Assembly (NCBI GenBank): GCA_046306335.1
Contig: JBKDXM010000092.1
Span: 1 to 9,676 of the forward strand
Source of the DNA: UBA2386 sp046306335
GTDB taxonomy: Bacteria > Planctomycetota > UBA1135 > UBA2386
Direction: 5' to 3'
DNA: 9,676 nt
Shown: one piece after another, positions 1-5,773 of the stretch
Layout of the letters: each line of letters starts with the position of its first letter
Numbering within the stretch: the first letter of the stretch is position 1
Made by a program: the position numbers and the translations under genes
Notes under the pieces: model-generated
Told to the model about the DNA's origin: nothing
The model's input: the letters and a program-made list of their open reading frames with translations, nothing else
Database searches by the model: none

Positions 1-345
1 GTGGTCGTTGAGGATGGCGAAGTGCAGCAGCCGGAAGCCGAACCGGTCCTTGCCGCGCGCGAAGTGGGTGAGCAGCGCCGCGCGCTCCTTGCGGTTGCGC
101 AACCGCGGCAGGTGCTGCCGCAACTTCACGGTGACCAGCGCGGGGTGGTAGGCGGCGTGCGAGGGCCGCGTCGTGCGCGCCATCAACGGCGCAGCGCCGT
201 TGGGCTTGCGCCCAGCCCCTGGCCGCGCCCCGCCGCGCTGGCGGAAGGGAAGAACCGCCTGCACGGGGCGGCGCTTGGCCGGTCGCTGCCGCCCATTCCT
301 CCGCTTGCCCGCCTTGCTCGGTGTGCGCTCCGCCCTCGCTGCCAT
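1..345 (-). CDS. IS200/REP-associated (Y1, HUH) transposase-like protein, N-terminal 115 residues, cut by window edge
   Basis: The frame is open from an ATG at 345-343 to the left edge, giving 115 residues with no stop. The N-terminus is basic (Lys/Arg-rich to about residue 30), then carries GGARPGAGRKP at 38-48. Next comes a segment with HPALVTVKLRQHLPRLRN (67-84), and then FGFRLLHFAILNDH at 103-115. This order is typical of IS200-like/REP-associated tyrosine transposases (RAYTs) found as single chromosomal genes. In that family the last motif continues as His-hydrophobic-His, the metal-binding HUH pair, so H115 is probably its first His; the second His and the catalytic Tyr lie outside the window. 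The family nicks and rejoins single-stranded DNA at hairpins. The start is fixed by a GGAGG at 360-356, 10 nt upstream. An internal ATG at 183 lies in the same frame but has no such site and would discard the conserved glycine/arginine motif. The gene is on the same strand as glyA but separated from it by 592 bp, so it is probably transcribed alone. Activity cannot be judged from this fragment. Confidence 0.85.
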   Translation of the reverse strand, partial: MAARAERTPSKAGKRRNGRQRPAKRRPVQAVLPFRQRGGARPGAGRKPNGAAPLMARTTRPSHAAYHPALVTVKLRQHLPRLRNRKERAALLTHFARGKDRFGFRLLHFAILNDH

Positions 346-355
346 TACGCGCGTT

Positions 356-360
356 CCTCC
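356..360 (-). promoter_or_regulatory. Shine-Dalgarno of the transposase-like gene
   Basis: The minus strand reads GGAGG, followed by 10 nt and then the ATG at 345. It is one of the two clearest ribosome binding sites in the window and decides the start of the partial gene at the left edge. Confidence 0.75.
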
Positions 361-376
361 GGTATTTGAATTCGCA

Positions 377-405
377 TATATACGCCCAACGAAGCCGCGA
401 CGCAA
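377..405 (-). promoter_or_regulatory. candidate sigma70-type promoter for the transposase-like gene
   Basis: On the minus strand TTGCGT (405-400) is separated by exactly 17 nt from TATATA (382-377). Transcription would begin near 370, leaving a leader of about 25 nt that contains the GGAGG site. The -35 matches the consensus at three of six bases and the -10 at four of six. The element sits in an AT-rich pocket (about 361-382) that stands out from its GC-rich surroundings. It is inferred from sequence only. Confidence 0.45.
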
Positions 406-471
406 GCCCGCGTTCGGGAAGTGTTCGCGCTGATGGGGTGGCAGGGTGGCGGGCTGTTGGGCGTGCCGGCT

Positions 472-500
472 GGCTGCCGGTCTGTCGGGCTGCCGGTCTG
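472..500. repeat. 13-bp direct repeat, two copies
   Basis: The 13-mer GGCTGCCGGTCTG occurs at 472-484 and again at 488-500, identical and separated by 3 bp (period 16). A looser relative lies just before it. No gene overlaps it, and no function is evident. Confidence 0.6.
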
Positions 501-545
501 GTGCGCCGCAGACTCTTCGCGTGCCGGCGGTGTGTGCTGGTCACG

Positions 546-583
546 CGCTGCGGCGCCGGTTCGGCCGGGCCGGCTGCGCAGCG
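546..583. repeat. imperfect palindrome, possible REP-like hairpin
   Basis: CGCTGCG (546-552) pairs with CGCAGCG (577-583). After a 2x2 internal mismatch, GCCGG (555-559) pairs with CCGGC (570-574), leaving a 10-nt loop. A long hairpin with a symmetric internal mismatch is the shape of REP elements, which are processed by transposases of the kind encoded at 1-345. Base composition alone makes such hairpins common here, so the link to the transposase is only a suggestion. Confidence 0.35.
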
Positions 584-851
584 GGAGCGTCAGCGTGCGC
601 GCTCGCCGGATCCTGGCTGTGTCCGCGCACGCTCCCCGCGCGCCGGCGACGCAGCATGGATCCCGCGCCGTGTTGCCGGGTGGTTCGCCGCGGTTGCGCA
701 CCCATCCCTTCCCAGGCCTTCAACGCCCGGGCCGTCGCGGTTGGTTGCCTGCGTGTGCCCGCCGCGTTTCTGGCGGGGGAGGCTGTGGGGCGCGCAGACG
801 GGAGGTCCGGCGGCGCGGGGCCGGGCCGACGCGGAACGCCGACCCGCCGAC

Positions 852-903
852 GGGCCGGGCCAAGACGGAGCGGCACGGGGCCGGGCCAAGACGGAGCGGC
901 GCG
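852..903. repeat. 26-bp tandem repeat, two near-identical copies
   Basis: Two 26-bp units (852-877 and 878-903) differ only at position 24 of the unit (A versus G). Each begins GGGCCGGGCC and then carries AAGACGGAGCGGC. The start of a third unit (GGGCCGA) follows at 904, and a diverged copy is visible at 818-840. The array ends about 35 bp beyond the glyA stop codon, in non-coding DNA. Confidence 0.8.
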
Positions 904-919
904 GGGCCGACTCGCTCCG
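892..919 (-). terminator. glyA: weak candidate terminator hairpin downstream of glyA
   Basis: CGGAGCG (892-898) and CGCTCCG (913-919) form a 7-bp stem with a 14-nt GC-rich loop, about 18 bp beyond the glyA stop. There is no T-run after the stem on the minus strand, so intrinsic termination is unproven. The left arm is part of the 26-bp repeat, and the pairing may be a by-product of it. Confidence 0.25.
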
Positions 920-937
920 CCAACCGGGGCGGGCGAC

Positions 938-2158
938 CTACCGCAACGGGAACTGCGCGCACAGCTCGCGCACGACCGCCTGCGACTTCGCCGGGTCCTC
1001 GCCGCGCACCAGCCCGACGATCACCGCCGCGATGCGCGCGATCTCCGCCTTGCCGAACCCGCGCGTCGTCACCGCCGCCGTGCCCAGCCGCAGGCCCGAC
1101 GTGACCATCGGCGGCCGCGGATCGCCCGGCACGGCGTTCTTGTTGACCGAAAGGCCAACCGCGAGCGCGCGCGCCTCGGCGTCGGCGCCGGTGACGTCGG
1201 TCTTGCGCAGGTCGACCATCACGATGTGGTTGTCGGTGCCGCCGGTGACGATGTCCAGTCCGGCTTCCAGCAGGCAGCCGGCGAGGTGCGCGGCGTTCTC
1301 CTTCACGCGCTGCTGGTACTGGCGGAACGAGGGCTGCAGCGCTTCGCCGAAGGCGACCGCCTTGGCGGCGATCTGCTGCACCAGCGGGCCGCCCTGCGAG
1401 CCTGGGAACACGGCGCTGTTCAGCTGCTTGGCGATCTCCTTCTTGGCCAGGATCATGCCGCCGCGCGGGCCACGCAGCGTCTTGTGCGTGGTCATCGTGA
1501 CGACGTCGGCGTGGCCGACCGGGCTCGGCACGACGCCGCCGGCGACGAGGCCGGCCGGGTGCGCGATGTCGGCCAGCAGCAGCGCGCCGACCTCCTTGGC
1601 GATCGCCGCGAACGCCGCGTAGTCGATGTTGCGCGCGTAGCTGCTGCCGCCGGCGATCAGCACCTTCGGCTGGTGTTCCTTGCAGACGCGGCGCACCTCG
1701 TCGAGGTCGATCAGGCCCTTGCCATCGACGCCGTACTGCTTGGGCTGGAAGACGACGCCGGTGTGGCTCTTGTCGTGGCCGTGGCTGAGGTGGCCGCCGG
1801 CCTTCAGCGCCATGCCGACGATGCGGCCGTTGGGGCCGGCGAGCGCCAGCAGCGCGGCCAGATTGGCCGTGGTGCCCGAGTGCGGCTGCACGTTGGCCTC
1901 CTCGGCGCCGGCGAACAGCTGCAGTGCGCGCTTGCGGGCGAGGTCTTCGACCGCGTCGGCGACCTCGCAGCCGCCGTAGTAGCGCTTGCCGGGGTAGCCC
2001 TCGGCGTACTTGTCGGTGATGCGGCTGGCGCTGGCCTCGCGCACCGCCGCCGAGCAGTGGTTCTCCGACGCGATCAGCGTCAACGTCGTGTTCTGGCGCG
2101 CGTCTTCGCGTTGCAGCAGGTCGGCGACTTCGGCGTCTTGGCGGCGGAGGATGCTCAT
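938..2158 (-). CDS. glyA: serine hydroxymethyltransferase
   Basis: This PLP enzyme interconverts serine and glycine with tetrahydrofolate and is the main cytosolic source of one-carbon units. The product is 406 residues, slightly shorter than the usual 415-420 or so. Family landmarks appear in order: LIASEN (28-33), YAEGYPGKRYYGGCE (51-65), QPHSGTTAN (91-99), the cofactor-contacting D197 and H200 in ADIAHPAG, the Schiff-base lysine K226 in TTHKTLRGPRGG, FPGSQGGP (251-258), and the substrate-carboxylate arginine R357 in SGLRLGT. The stretch after GGHLSHG (HDKSHTG) departs from the proteobacterial HGSPVNFSG form, which I read as a lineage variant rather than a defect. I chose the ATG at 2158 because it gives the standard N-terminus. 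An in-frame GTG at 2179-2177 would add seven residues, and neither start has a good Shine-Dalgarno. The stop is TAG at 940-938. The gene is divergent from speA. Confidence 0.97.
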   Translation of the reverse strand: MSILRRQDAEVADLLQREDARQNTTLTLIASENHCSAAVREASASRITDKYAEGYPGKRYYGGCEVADAVEDLARKRALQLFAGAEEANVQPHSGTTANLAALLALAGPNGRIVGMALKAGGHLSHGHDKSHTGVVFQPKQYGVDGKGLIDLDEVRRVCKEHQPKVLIAGGSSYARNIDYAAFAAIAKEVGALLLADIAHPAGLVAGGVVPSPVGHADVVTMTTHKTLRGPRGGMILAKKEIAKQLNSAVFPGSQGGPLVQQIAAKAVAFGEALQPSFRQYQQRVKENAAHLAGCLLEAGLDIVTGGTDNHIVMVDLRKTDVTGADAEARALAVGLSVNKNAVPGDPRPPMVTSGLRLGTAAVTTRGFGKAEIARIAAVIVGLVRGEDPAKSQAVVRELCAQFPLR

Positions 2159-2181
2159 CGGGAGGTCGGCGGTGGTCACGG

Positions 2182-2229
2182 CGCGCGCACGGTACGCGGC
2201 GCGCGCGCGGCGGACCAGGGGTGCGCGCG
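2182..2229. repeat. 9-bp inverted repeat in the divergent region
   Basis: CGCGCGCAC (2182-2190) and GTGCGCGCG (2221-2229) are perfect reverse complements with a 30-bp spacer. The arms lie just upstream of glyA. They consist of alternating purine-pyrimidine, so chance is a real explanation in this base composition. Confidence 0.4.
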
Positions 2230-2370
2230 TCGCCGCGCGCCGTCGGCTCGCCCCAAAAAAGTCGCGGCCACCCCCTCTCACTCGGCGCGGGCTTGGTGTT
2301 GAATCCCGCGCTCGCGCCCACGGCGCGCAGGCGGTCCACGCGGTGTGGTCGTCGCGCGTCGCCGCGACCT

Positions 2371-2374
2371 GGAG
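2371..2374 (+). promoter_or_regulatory. speA: Shine-Dalgarno deciding the TTG start of speA
   Basis: GGAG lies 9 nt before the TTG at 2384. The longer GTG-initiated alternative at 2345 has no comparable site and would add 13 residues of non-conserved, Arg-rich sequence. Confidence 0.55.
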
Positions 2375-2383
2375 TCTCCCGCC

Positions 2384-4435
2384 TTGAGCAGTCAGCCTAA
2401 GGATCTCCGCGCCTGGACGATCCGCGACAGTGTCGAGCTCTACCAACTCGCGGCCTGGGGTGGCGATTCGTACGCCATCGCCGACAACGGCGACCTCGTC
2501 GTGCAGCCGCGCGGCAAGGGCGGCCCCAAGTTCTCGCTGCCGGACCTCGTCGAAGACCTGCGCAACCGCGGCATCGAGCTGCCGGTGCTGCTGCGCATCT
2601 CCGACATCCTGCAGATGCGCGTGCAGGCGCTGGGCGGCGCGTTCAAGAAGGCGATCGAGGACTGCGGCTACAAGTCGCGCTATCGCCCGGTGTTCCCGAT
2701 CAAGGTGAACCAGCAGCGCGACGTCGTCGAGGAGCTCGTCGAGTTCGGCAAGGACTACGCGCTCGGCCTCGAGGCCGGCAGCAAGCCCGAGCTGCTCGTC
2801 GTGCTCGCGCACATGACCAACAGCGACGGCCTGGTCATCTGCAACGGCTACAAGGACGTCAGCTTCATCGAGACGGCGATGCTGGCCCAGAAGATGGGCC
2901 TGTACACGATCATCGTCGTCGACCGCTTCGAGGAATTGGAGACGGTGCTCGAGGTCAGCAAGCGTTTCGACCTGCGCCCGCACATCGGCGTCCGCGCCAA
3001 GCTCGCCAGCAAGGGCGCCGGCAAGTGGCAGGAGTCCGGCGGCGAGAAGTCGAAGTTCGGCCTCACCGCCGGCGAGATCGTGCAGGTCGTCGAGCGGCTC
3101 AAGGAGGTCAACATGCTCGACTGCCTGGAGCTGCTGCACTTCCACATCGGCAGCCAGATCACCGCCATCCGCGCCATCAAGGACGCGCTCAAGGAGGCGA
3201 CGCGCTTCTACACCGAGCTGCACGACCTCGGCGCCGGCCTGAAGTTCCTCGACGTCGGCGGCGGCCTCGCGGTCGACTACGACGGCTCGCAGACCAACTT
3301 CCACAGCTCGGCCAACTACTCGCTGCAGGAGTACGCCAACGACGTCGTGTTCGCCGTGCAGCAGGCGTGCGACGAGAAGGGTATCGCGCACCCCGACCTG
3401 ATCAGCGAGTCGGGCCGCGCGCTGACCGCGCACCACGCGATCCTCGTCTACGACGTGCTCGGCGTCAGCAAGCAGAACGTCGACGTGCCGCCAGGCGCCG
3501 AGAAGCACGAGGACAGCACCATCGCCAACATGGTGCAGATCCTGAAGGAAGTGAGCCTCAAGAACTTCCAGGAGAGCTACCACGACGCGCTGCAGCTGAA
3601 GGAGGAGGCGATCAGCCTCTTCAACCTCGGTTACCTCGACCTCAAGGGCCGCGCGATCGCCGAGAACCTCTTCTGGTGCATCTGCGACAAGATCCGGCTG
3701 ATCGTCAACACGCTCGACTACGTGCCCGACGAACTGCAGGGCCTCGAGCGCGCGCTCGCCGACACGTACTACTGCAACTTCTCGGTGTTCCAGAGCGCGC
3801 CCGACCACTGGGCGGTCAAGCAGCTGTTCCCGACGATGCCGATCCACCGGCTCAACGAGCGGCCGACGCGTCGCGCGGTGCTGGCGGACCTGACGTGCGA
3901 CAGCGACGGCAAGGTCGACAAGTTCATCGACCTGCGCGACGTCAAGAACGTGCTGGAAGTGCATCCGGTCAAGCCGGGCGAGCCCTACTACATCGCGATG
4001 TTCCTCGTCGGCGCCTACCAGGAGATCCTGGGCGACCTGCACAACCTGTTCGGCGACACCAACGCGATCCACATCTCGATGGACGAGCAGCACGGTTACC
4101 GCATCGAGCGCGTGATCGAGGGCGACTCGATCACCGAGGTGCTCAGCTACGTGCAGTACGACAAGCAGGAACTGATCCGCCGCATGCGCGGCCGCCTGGA
4201 GCAGGCGGTGCGCGCCGGCAAGGTCAACCTCAAGGAATCGGCCCTGCTGATGCGCCGCTACGAGGAAGGCCTCGCGGCGTACACGTACCTCGCCGACGAC
4301 GACGCCGTGCTCGGCAACGGCGACACCTACGGCGCGGCCGCCGCGGCGGCCAACCCGTTCACGCTGCCGTTGCCGGCCGTCGTCGAACCGGCGAACGCGC
4401 CCGCGCCCGCGCCCGCGCCGGCGGCGCAGGGCTGA
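2384..4435 (+). CDS. speA: biosynthetic arginine decarboxylase (SpeA type)
   Basis: This PLP enzyme converts arginine to agmatine and CO2, the first step of the agmatine route to putrescine and spermidine. The product is 683 residues from the TTG start; family members are about 630-660. The N-terminus (WTIRDSVELYQLAAWGGDSY) is the usual SpeA opening. The alanine-racemase-fold barrel follows, with K107 in VFPIKVNQQ as the Schiff-base lysine, then GLEAGSKPEL (128-137), HFHIGSQIT (252-260), the glycine-rich phosphate-binding LDVGGGLAVDYDG (289-301), and SESGRALTAHHA (341-352). The C-terminal domain has C505 in the CDSDGKVD motif (family catalytic cysteine), GAYQEILGDLHNLFG (543-557), and a helical end. 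The extra length is a tail of Ala/Pro repeats (about 650-683), encoded by GCGCCC hexamers near 4397-4420 and probably disordered. The start could alternatively be the GTG at 2345. The stop is TGA at 4433-4435, and the gene is divergent from glyA. Confidence 0.96.
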   Translation: MSSQPKDLRAWTIRDSVELYQLAAWGGDSYAIADNGDLVVQPRGKGGPKFSLPDLVEDLRNRGIELPVLLRISDILQMRVQALGGAFKKAIEDCGYKSRYRPVFPIKVNQQRDVVEELVEFGKDYALGLEAGSKPELLVVLAHMTNSDGLVICNGYKDVSFIETAMLAQKMGLYTIIVVDRFEELETVLEVSKRFDLRPHIGVRAKLASKGAGKWQESGGEKSKFGLTAGEIVQVVERLKEVNMLDCLELLHFHIGSQITAIRAIKDALKEATRFYTELHDLGAGLKFLDVGGGLAVDYDGSQTNFHSSANYSLQEYANDVVFAVQQACDEKGIAHPDLISESGRALTAHHAILVYDVLGVSKQNVDVPPGAEKHEDSTIANMVQILKEVSLKNFQESYHDALQLKEEAISLFNLGYLDLKGRAIAENLFWCICDKIRLIVNTLDYVPDELQGLERALADTYYCNFSVFQSAPDHWAVKQLFPTMPIHRLNERPTRRAVLADLTCDSDGKVDKFIDLRDVKNVLEVHPVKPGEPYYIAMFLVGAYQEILGDLHNLFGDTNAIHISMDEQHGYRIERVIEGDSITEVLSYVQYDKQELIRRMRGRLEQAVRAGKVNLKESALLMRRYEEGLAAYTYLADDDAVLGNGDTYGAAAAAANPFTLPLPAVVEPANAPAPAPAPAAQG

Positions 4436-4438
4436 GCG

Positions 4439-4461
4439 CCTGACGACGACGGCGCGTCAGG
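4439..4461 (+). terminator. speA: candidate terminator hairpin after speA
   Basis: CCTGACG (4439-4445) pairs perfectly with CGTCAGG (4455-4461) around a 9-nt loop, beginning 4 bp after the speA stop. There is no following T-run, so it would be an I-shaped or processing-type structure if functional. Confidence 0.4.
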
Positions 4462-4471
4462 ACTGCGGATT

Positions 4472-4490
4472 GCCGCCGGTGGCCGGCGGC
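4472..4490. terminator. second GC hairpin between speA and the NYN gene
   Basis: GCCGCCGG (4472-4479) and CCGGCGGC (4483-4490) form a perfect 8-bp stem with a 3-nt TGG loop. It lies 11 bp after the first hairpin. The two in tandem support a transcript boundary here, but neither has a T-run. Confidence 0.35.
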
Positions 4491-4559
4491 GTCCATGGGC
4501 GCCGGCGACGGTCGACCGGTCGGCGCGTTGCACTGTGGCGACCTGCGTCGCCCGCCATG

Positions 4560-4579
4560 CCAGGACTTTCCAGGACTTT
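4560..4579. repeat. 10-bp tandem duplication before the NYN start
   Basis: The 10-mer CCAGGACTTT occurs twice back to back (4560-4569, 4570-4579). The second copy brings an AGGA to 13 nt before the ATG at 4589, too far for an ideal ribosome site. It may be a recent slippage duplication in the leader. Confidence 0.7.
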
Positions 4580-4588
4580 GCGATCACC

Positions 4589-5695
4589 ATGCACGCCGCC
4601 GTCTTCGTCGACTTCGAGAACCTCTTCCACAGCCTCAAGAACCGCGAGGAACTGAGCGGCCAGCGCATCCGCGACCTCTGCCTCGGCATCCTCGAGCACC
4701 TCAAGGCGCGACTGCAGGCCGAGAAGGCCCCGATGGTGCTCGGGCGCTCGTACGCGGCGTTCGACACCTACCCCGGCATGGAGGTCGCCCACGAGCTCGC
4801 GCTGATGGGCTTCGATCCGCAGTACGTCCTGACCGGCCACGGCGGCAAGAACTCGGCCGACGTGCAGCTGGCCTGCGACGTGTGCCGCGTGCTCTACCGC
4901 CGGCCCGACATCGACGCGGTGGTGATCGTCAGCGGCGATCGCGACTTCATCCCGATCGCCCGCCAGGTGTTGGAGGAGAACCGCGAGCTGCGCGTGGTCG
5001 CGATCCCGGACAACACCAGCGGCGACCTGCGCATGCGCGTGGGCGGCGAGCGCTTCTGGAACGCGCTCGAGCTGATCGGCCAAGACACCCGCGACAAGGG
5101 CAAGGCGGCGGCGGCGCCGGCGGCGGAGGCAGCGCCGGCCGCGCCCGCCGACCCGGCGGACGAACCAGCGGCCGAGCCGCCGATCGGACCGCCCGCGCCG
5201 GGCGTGGCGAGCCAAGGCGCTGCGGCTGCCGGCCCGGCCGTCGCCGGTAACGTCGCGGCGGCGAACGGCCACGGCCACGGCCACGGCCATGCGGGCGCAC
5301 CGCCCGTCGCCGGCCAGCCGCACAAGCGCGCCGCCATCGTCGGCCACATCCCCGTGACGTGGCGCACGGCCGACGAACTGCCGCAGGACGGCGAACTCGG
5401 CGAGCGCCTGACGCAGTGCGTCGAGCTGCTGCTGCGCGCGCAGTCCCGGCACGGCAGCGAGGAGGTCTGGCTGTCGCCGTTCCTGAAGGGGCCGATGAGC
5501 CAGCACTTCAGCGGCCTCGTGCACCCCGAGCGGCGCGCGCTCGTCAACGAACTGCGCCACCGTGGCGTCATCCGCATCGAGGAGCGCGCCAACCAGTACG
5601 CCGACCACCCGTACTCGGTCGTCGTGCTCGACGCCGCGCATCCGATGGTGGCCGTCGCGCGCGAGCGCGTGCGCCGCCGCGAGGAAGCGAAGTAG
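4589..5695 (+). CDS. NYN-domain (PIN-like) nuclease with C-terminal winged-helix-like domain
   Basis: The product is 368 residues, predicted cytosolic. Residues 1-165 form a NYN domain of the LabA/DUF88 kind: AVFVDFENL (4-12) with acidic D8 and E10, GKNSADVQL (86-94) with D91, and VIVSGDRDFIPIAR (112-125) with D117 and D119. These acidic residues form the metal-binding site of the PIN-like nuclease fold, so RNase activity is likely but not shown. Residues about 171-245 are an Ala/Pro/Gly linker with a His-Gly repeat (HGHGHGHAG). Residues about 265-352 look like a winged helix (helices at LTQCVELLLRAQ and ERRALVNELRHRG, wing strand VIRIEER, strand PYSVVVLD). NYN proteins often carry OST-HTH/LOTUS RNA-binding domains in this position; whether this is a LOTUS variant I cannot tell. 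The ATG at 4589 places the first strand at residue 4, as is usual for NYN proteins; the frame stays open to 4535. The target is unknown. Confidence 0.85.
   Translation: MHAAVFVDFENLFHSLKNREELSGQRIRDLCLGILEHLKARLQAEKAPMVLGRSYAAFDTYPGMEVAHELALMGFDPQYVLTGHGGKNSADVQLACDVCRVLYRRPDIDAVVIVSGDRDFIPIARQVLEENRELRVVAIPDNTSGDLRMRVGGERFWNALELIGQDTRDKGKAAAAPAAEAAPAAPADPADEPAAEPPIGPPAPGVASQGAAAAGPAVAGNVAAANGHGHGHGHAGAPPVAGQPHKRAAIVGHIPVTWRTADELPQDGELGERLTQCVELLLRAQSRHGSEEVWLSPFLKGPMSQHFSGLVHPERRALVNELRHRGVIRIEERANQYADHPYSVVVLDAAHPMVAVARERVRRREEAK
5267..5290. repeat. 6-bp microsatellite inside the NYN linker
   Basis: GGCCAC is repeated three times and followed by GGCCAT. In frame it encodes alternating Gly-His. 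Six-bp units keep the frame, so copy number can vary without breaking the gene. Confidence 0.75.
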
Positions 5696-5758
5696 GCGGA
5701 CGACAGCGCGCCCGAGCGCCCGCGCAACCGAGCACCAGAGCAACCGAACAGCCACGCC

Positions 5759-5764
5759 GTAGGA
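5759..5764 (+). promoter_or_regulatory. TAGGAT element before the barrel gene: ribosome site or -10
   Basis: TAGGAT ends 9 nt before the ATG at 5774. Its AGGA is a fair Shine-Dalgarno at the right spacing. The same hexamer would also serve as a -10 box, in which case transcription would start within a few bases of the ATG. The sequence alone cannot separate the two readings. Confidence 0.45.
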
Positions 5765-5773
5765 TCCCCGCCG

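Larger units (their letters stand above)
406..937. other. gene-free GC-rich intergenic stretch with short repeats
   Basis: Open frames cross this stretch on both strands, but their conceptual products are Arg/Pro/Gly/Ala-rich strings with no recognisable motif and no ribosome binding site, and they overlap each other. I therefore call no gene here. What it does contain is repetition: a 13-bp direct repeat (472-500), a long imperfect hairpin (546-583), a 26-bp tandem repeat (852-903) and a 7-bp hairpin next to the glyA stop. It separates glyA from the transposase-like gene and is the least gene-like part of the window. Confidence 0.6.
2159..2383. promoter_or_regulatory. divergent glyA-speA intergenic control region
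   Basis: This 225-bp gap must hold the promoters of both divergent genes. On the plus strand TTGAAT followed by CCCGCG (about 2298-2310) is the best -10-like element for speA, though I see no good -35. On the minus strand TACCGT (2194-2189) lies 9 nt before the alternative GTG of glyA and could be a weak -10. An A6 run (2255-2260) and a 9-bp inverted repeat (2182-2229) are further landmarks. The hexamers GTCGCG (2351-2356) and CGCGAC (2363-2368) could form a hairpin just before the speA ribosome site. None is strong enough to call as a defined operator. Confidence 0.4.

Noticed and set aside
345..701. A 118-codon minus-strand open frame upstream of the transposase-like gene
   Set aside because: It has no motif, its stop overlaps the transposase gene's start, and it would cover the best promoter in the window.
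852..903. CRISPR-like array
   Set aside because: There are only two adjacent units with no unique spacers, and no cas genes are present. It is a plain tandem repeat.
421..1104. Plus-strand open frames (227 to 618 codons) across the intergenic stretch and antisense to glyA
   Set aside because: The translations are low-complexity and continue antisense into a certain SHMT gene; there is no ribosome site.
938..4093. A 1051-codon minus-strand open frame running antisense through speA and into glyA
   Set aside because: Only the part from 2158 down is SHMT. The upstream part is a low-complexity Val/Asp/Leu/His-rich antisense shadow of speA, whose plus-strand product is unmistakable.
4397..4420. 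GCGCCC hexamer run as an independent repeat element
   Set aside because: It encodes the Ala-Pro tail of SpeA and needs no other explanation.
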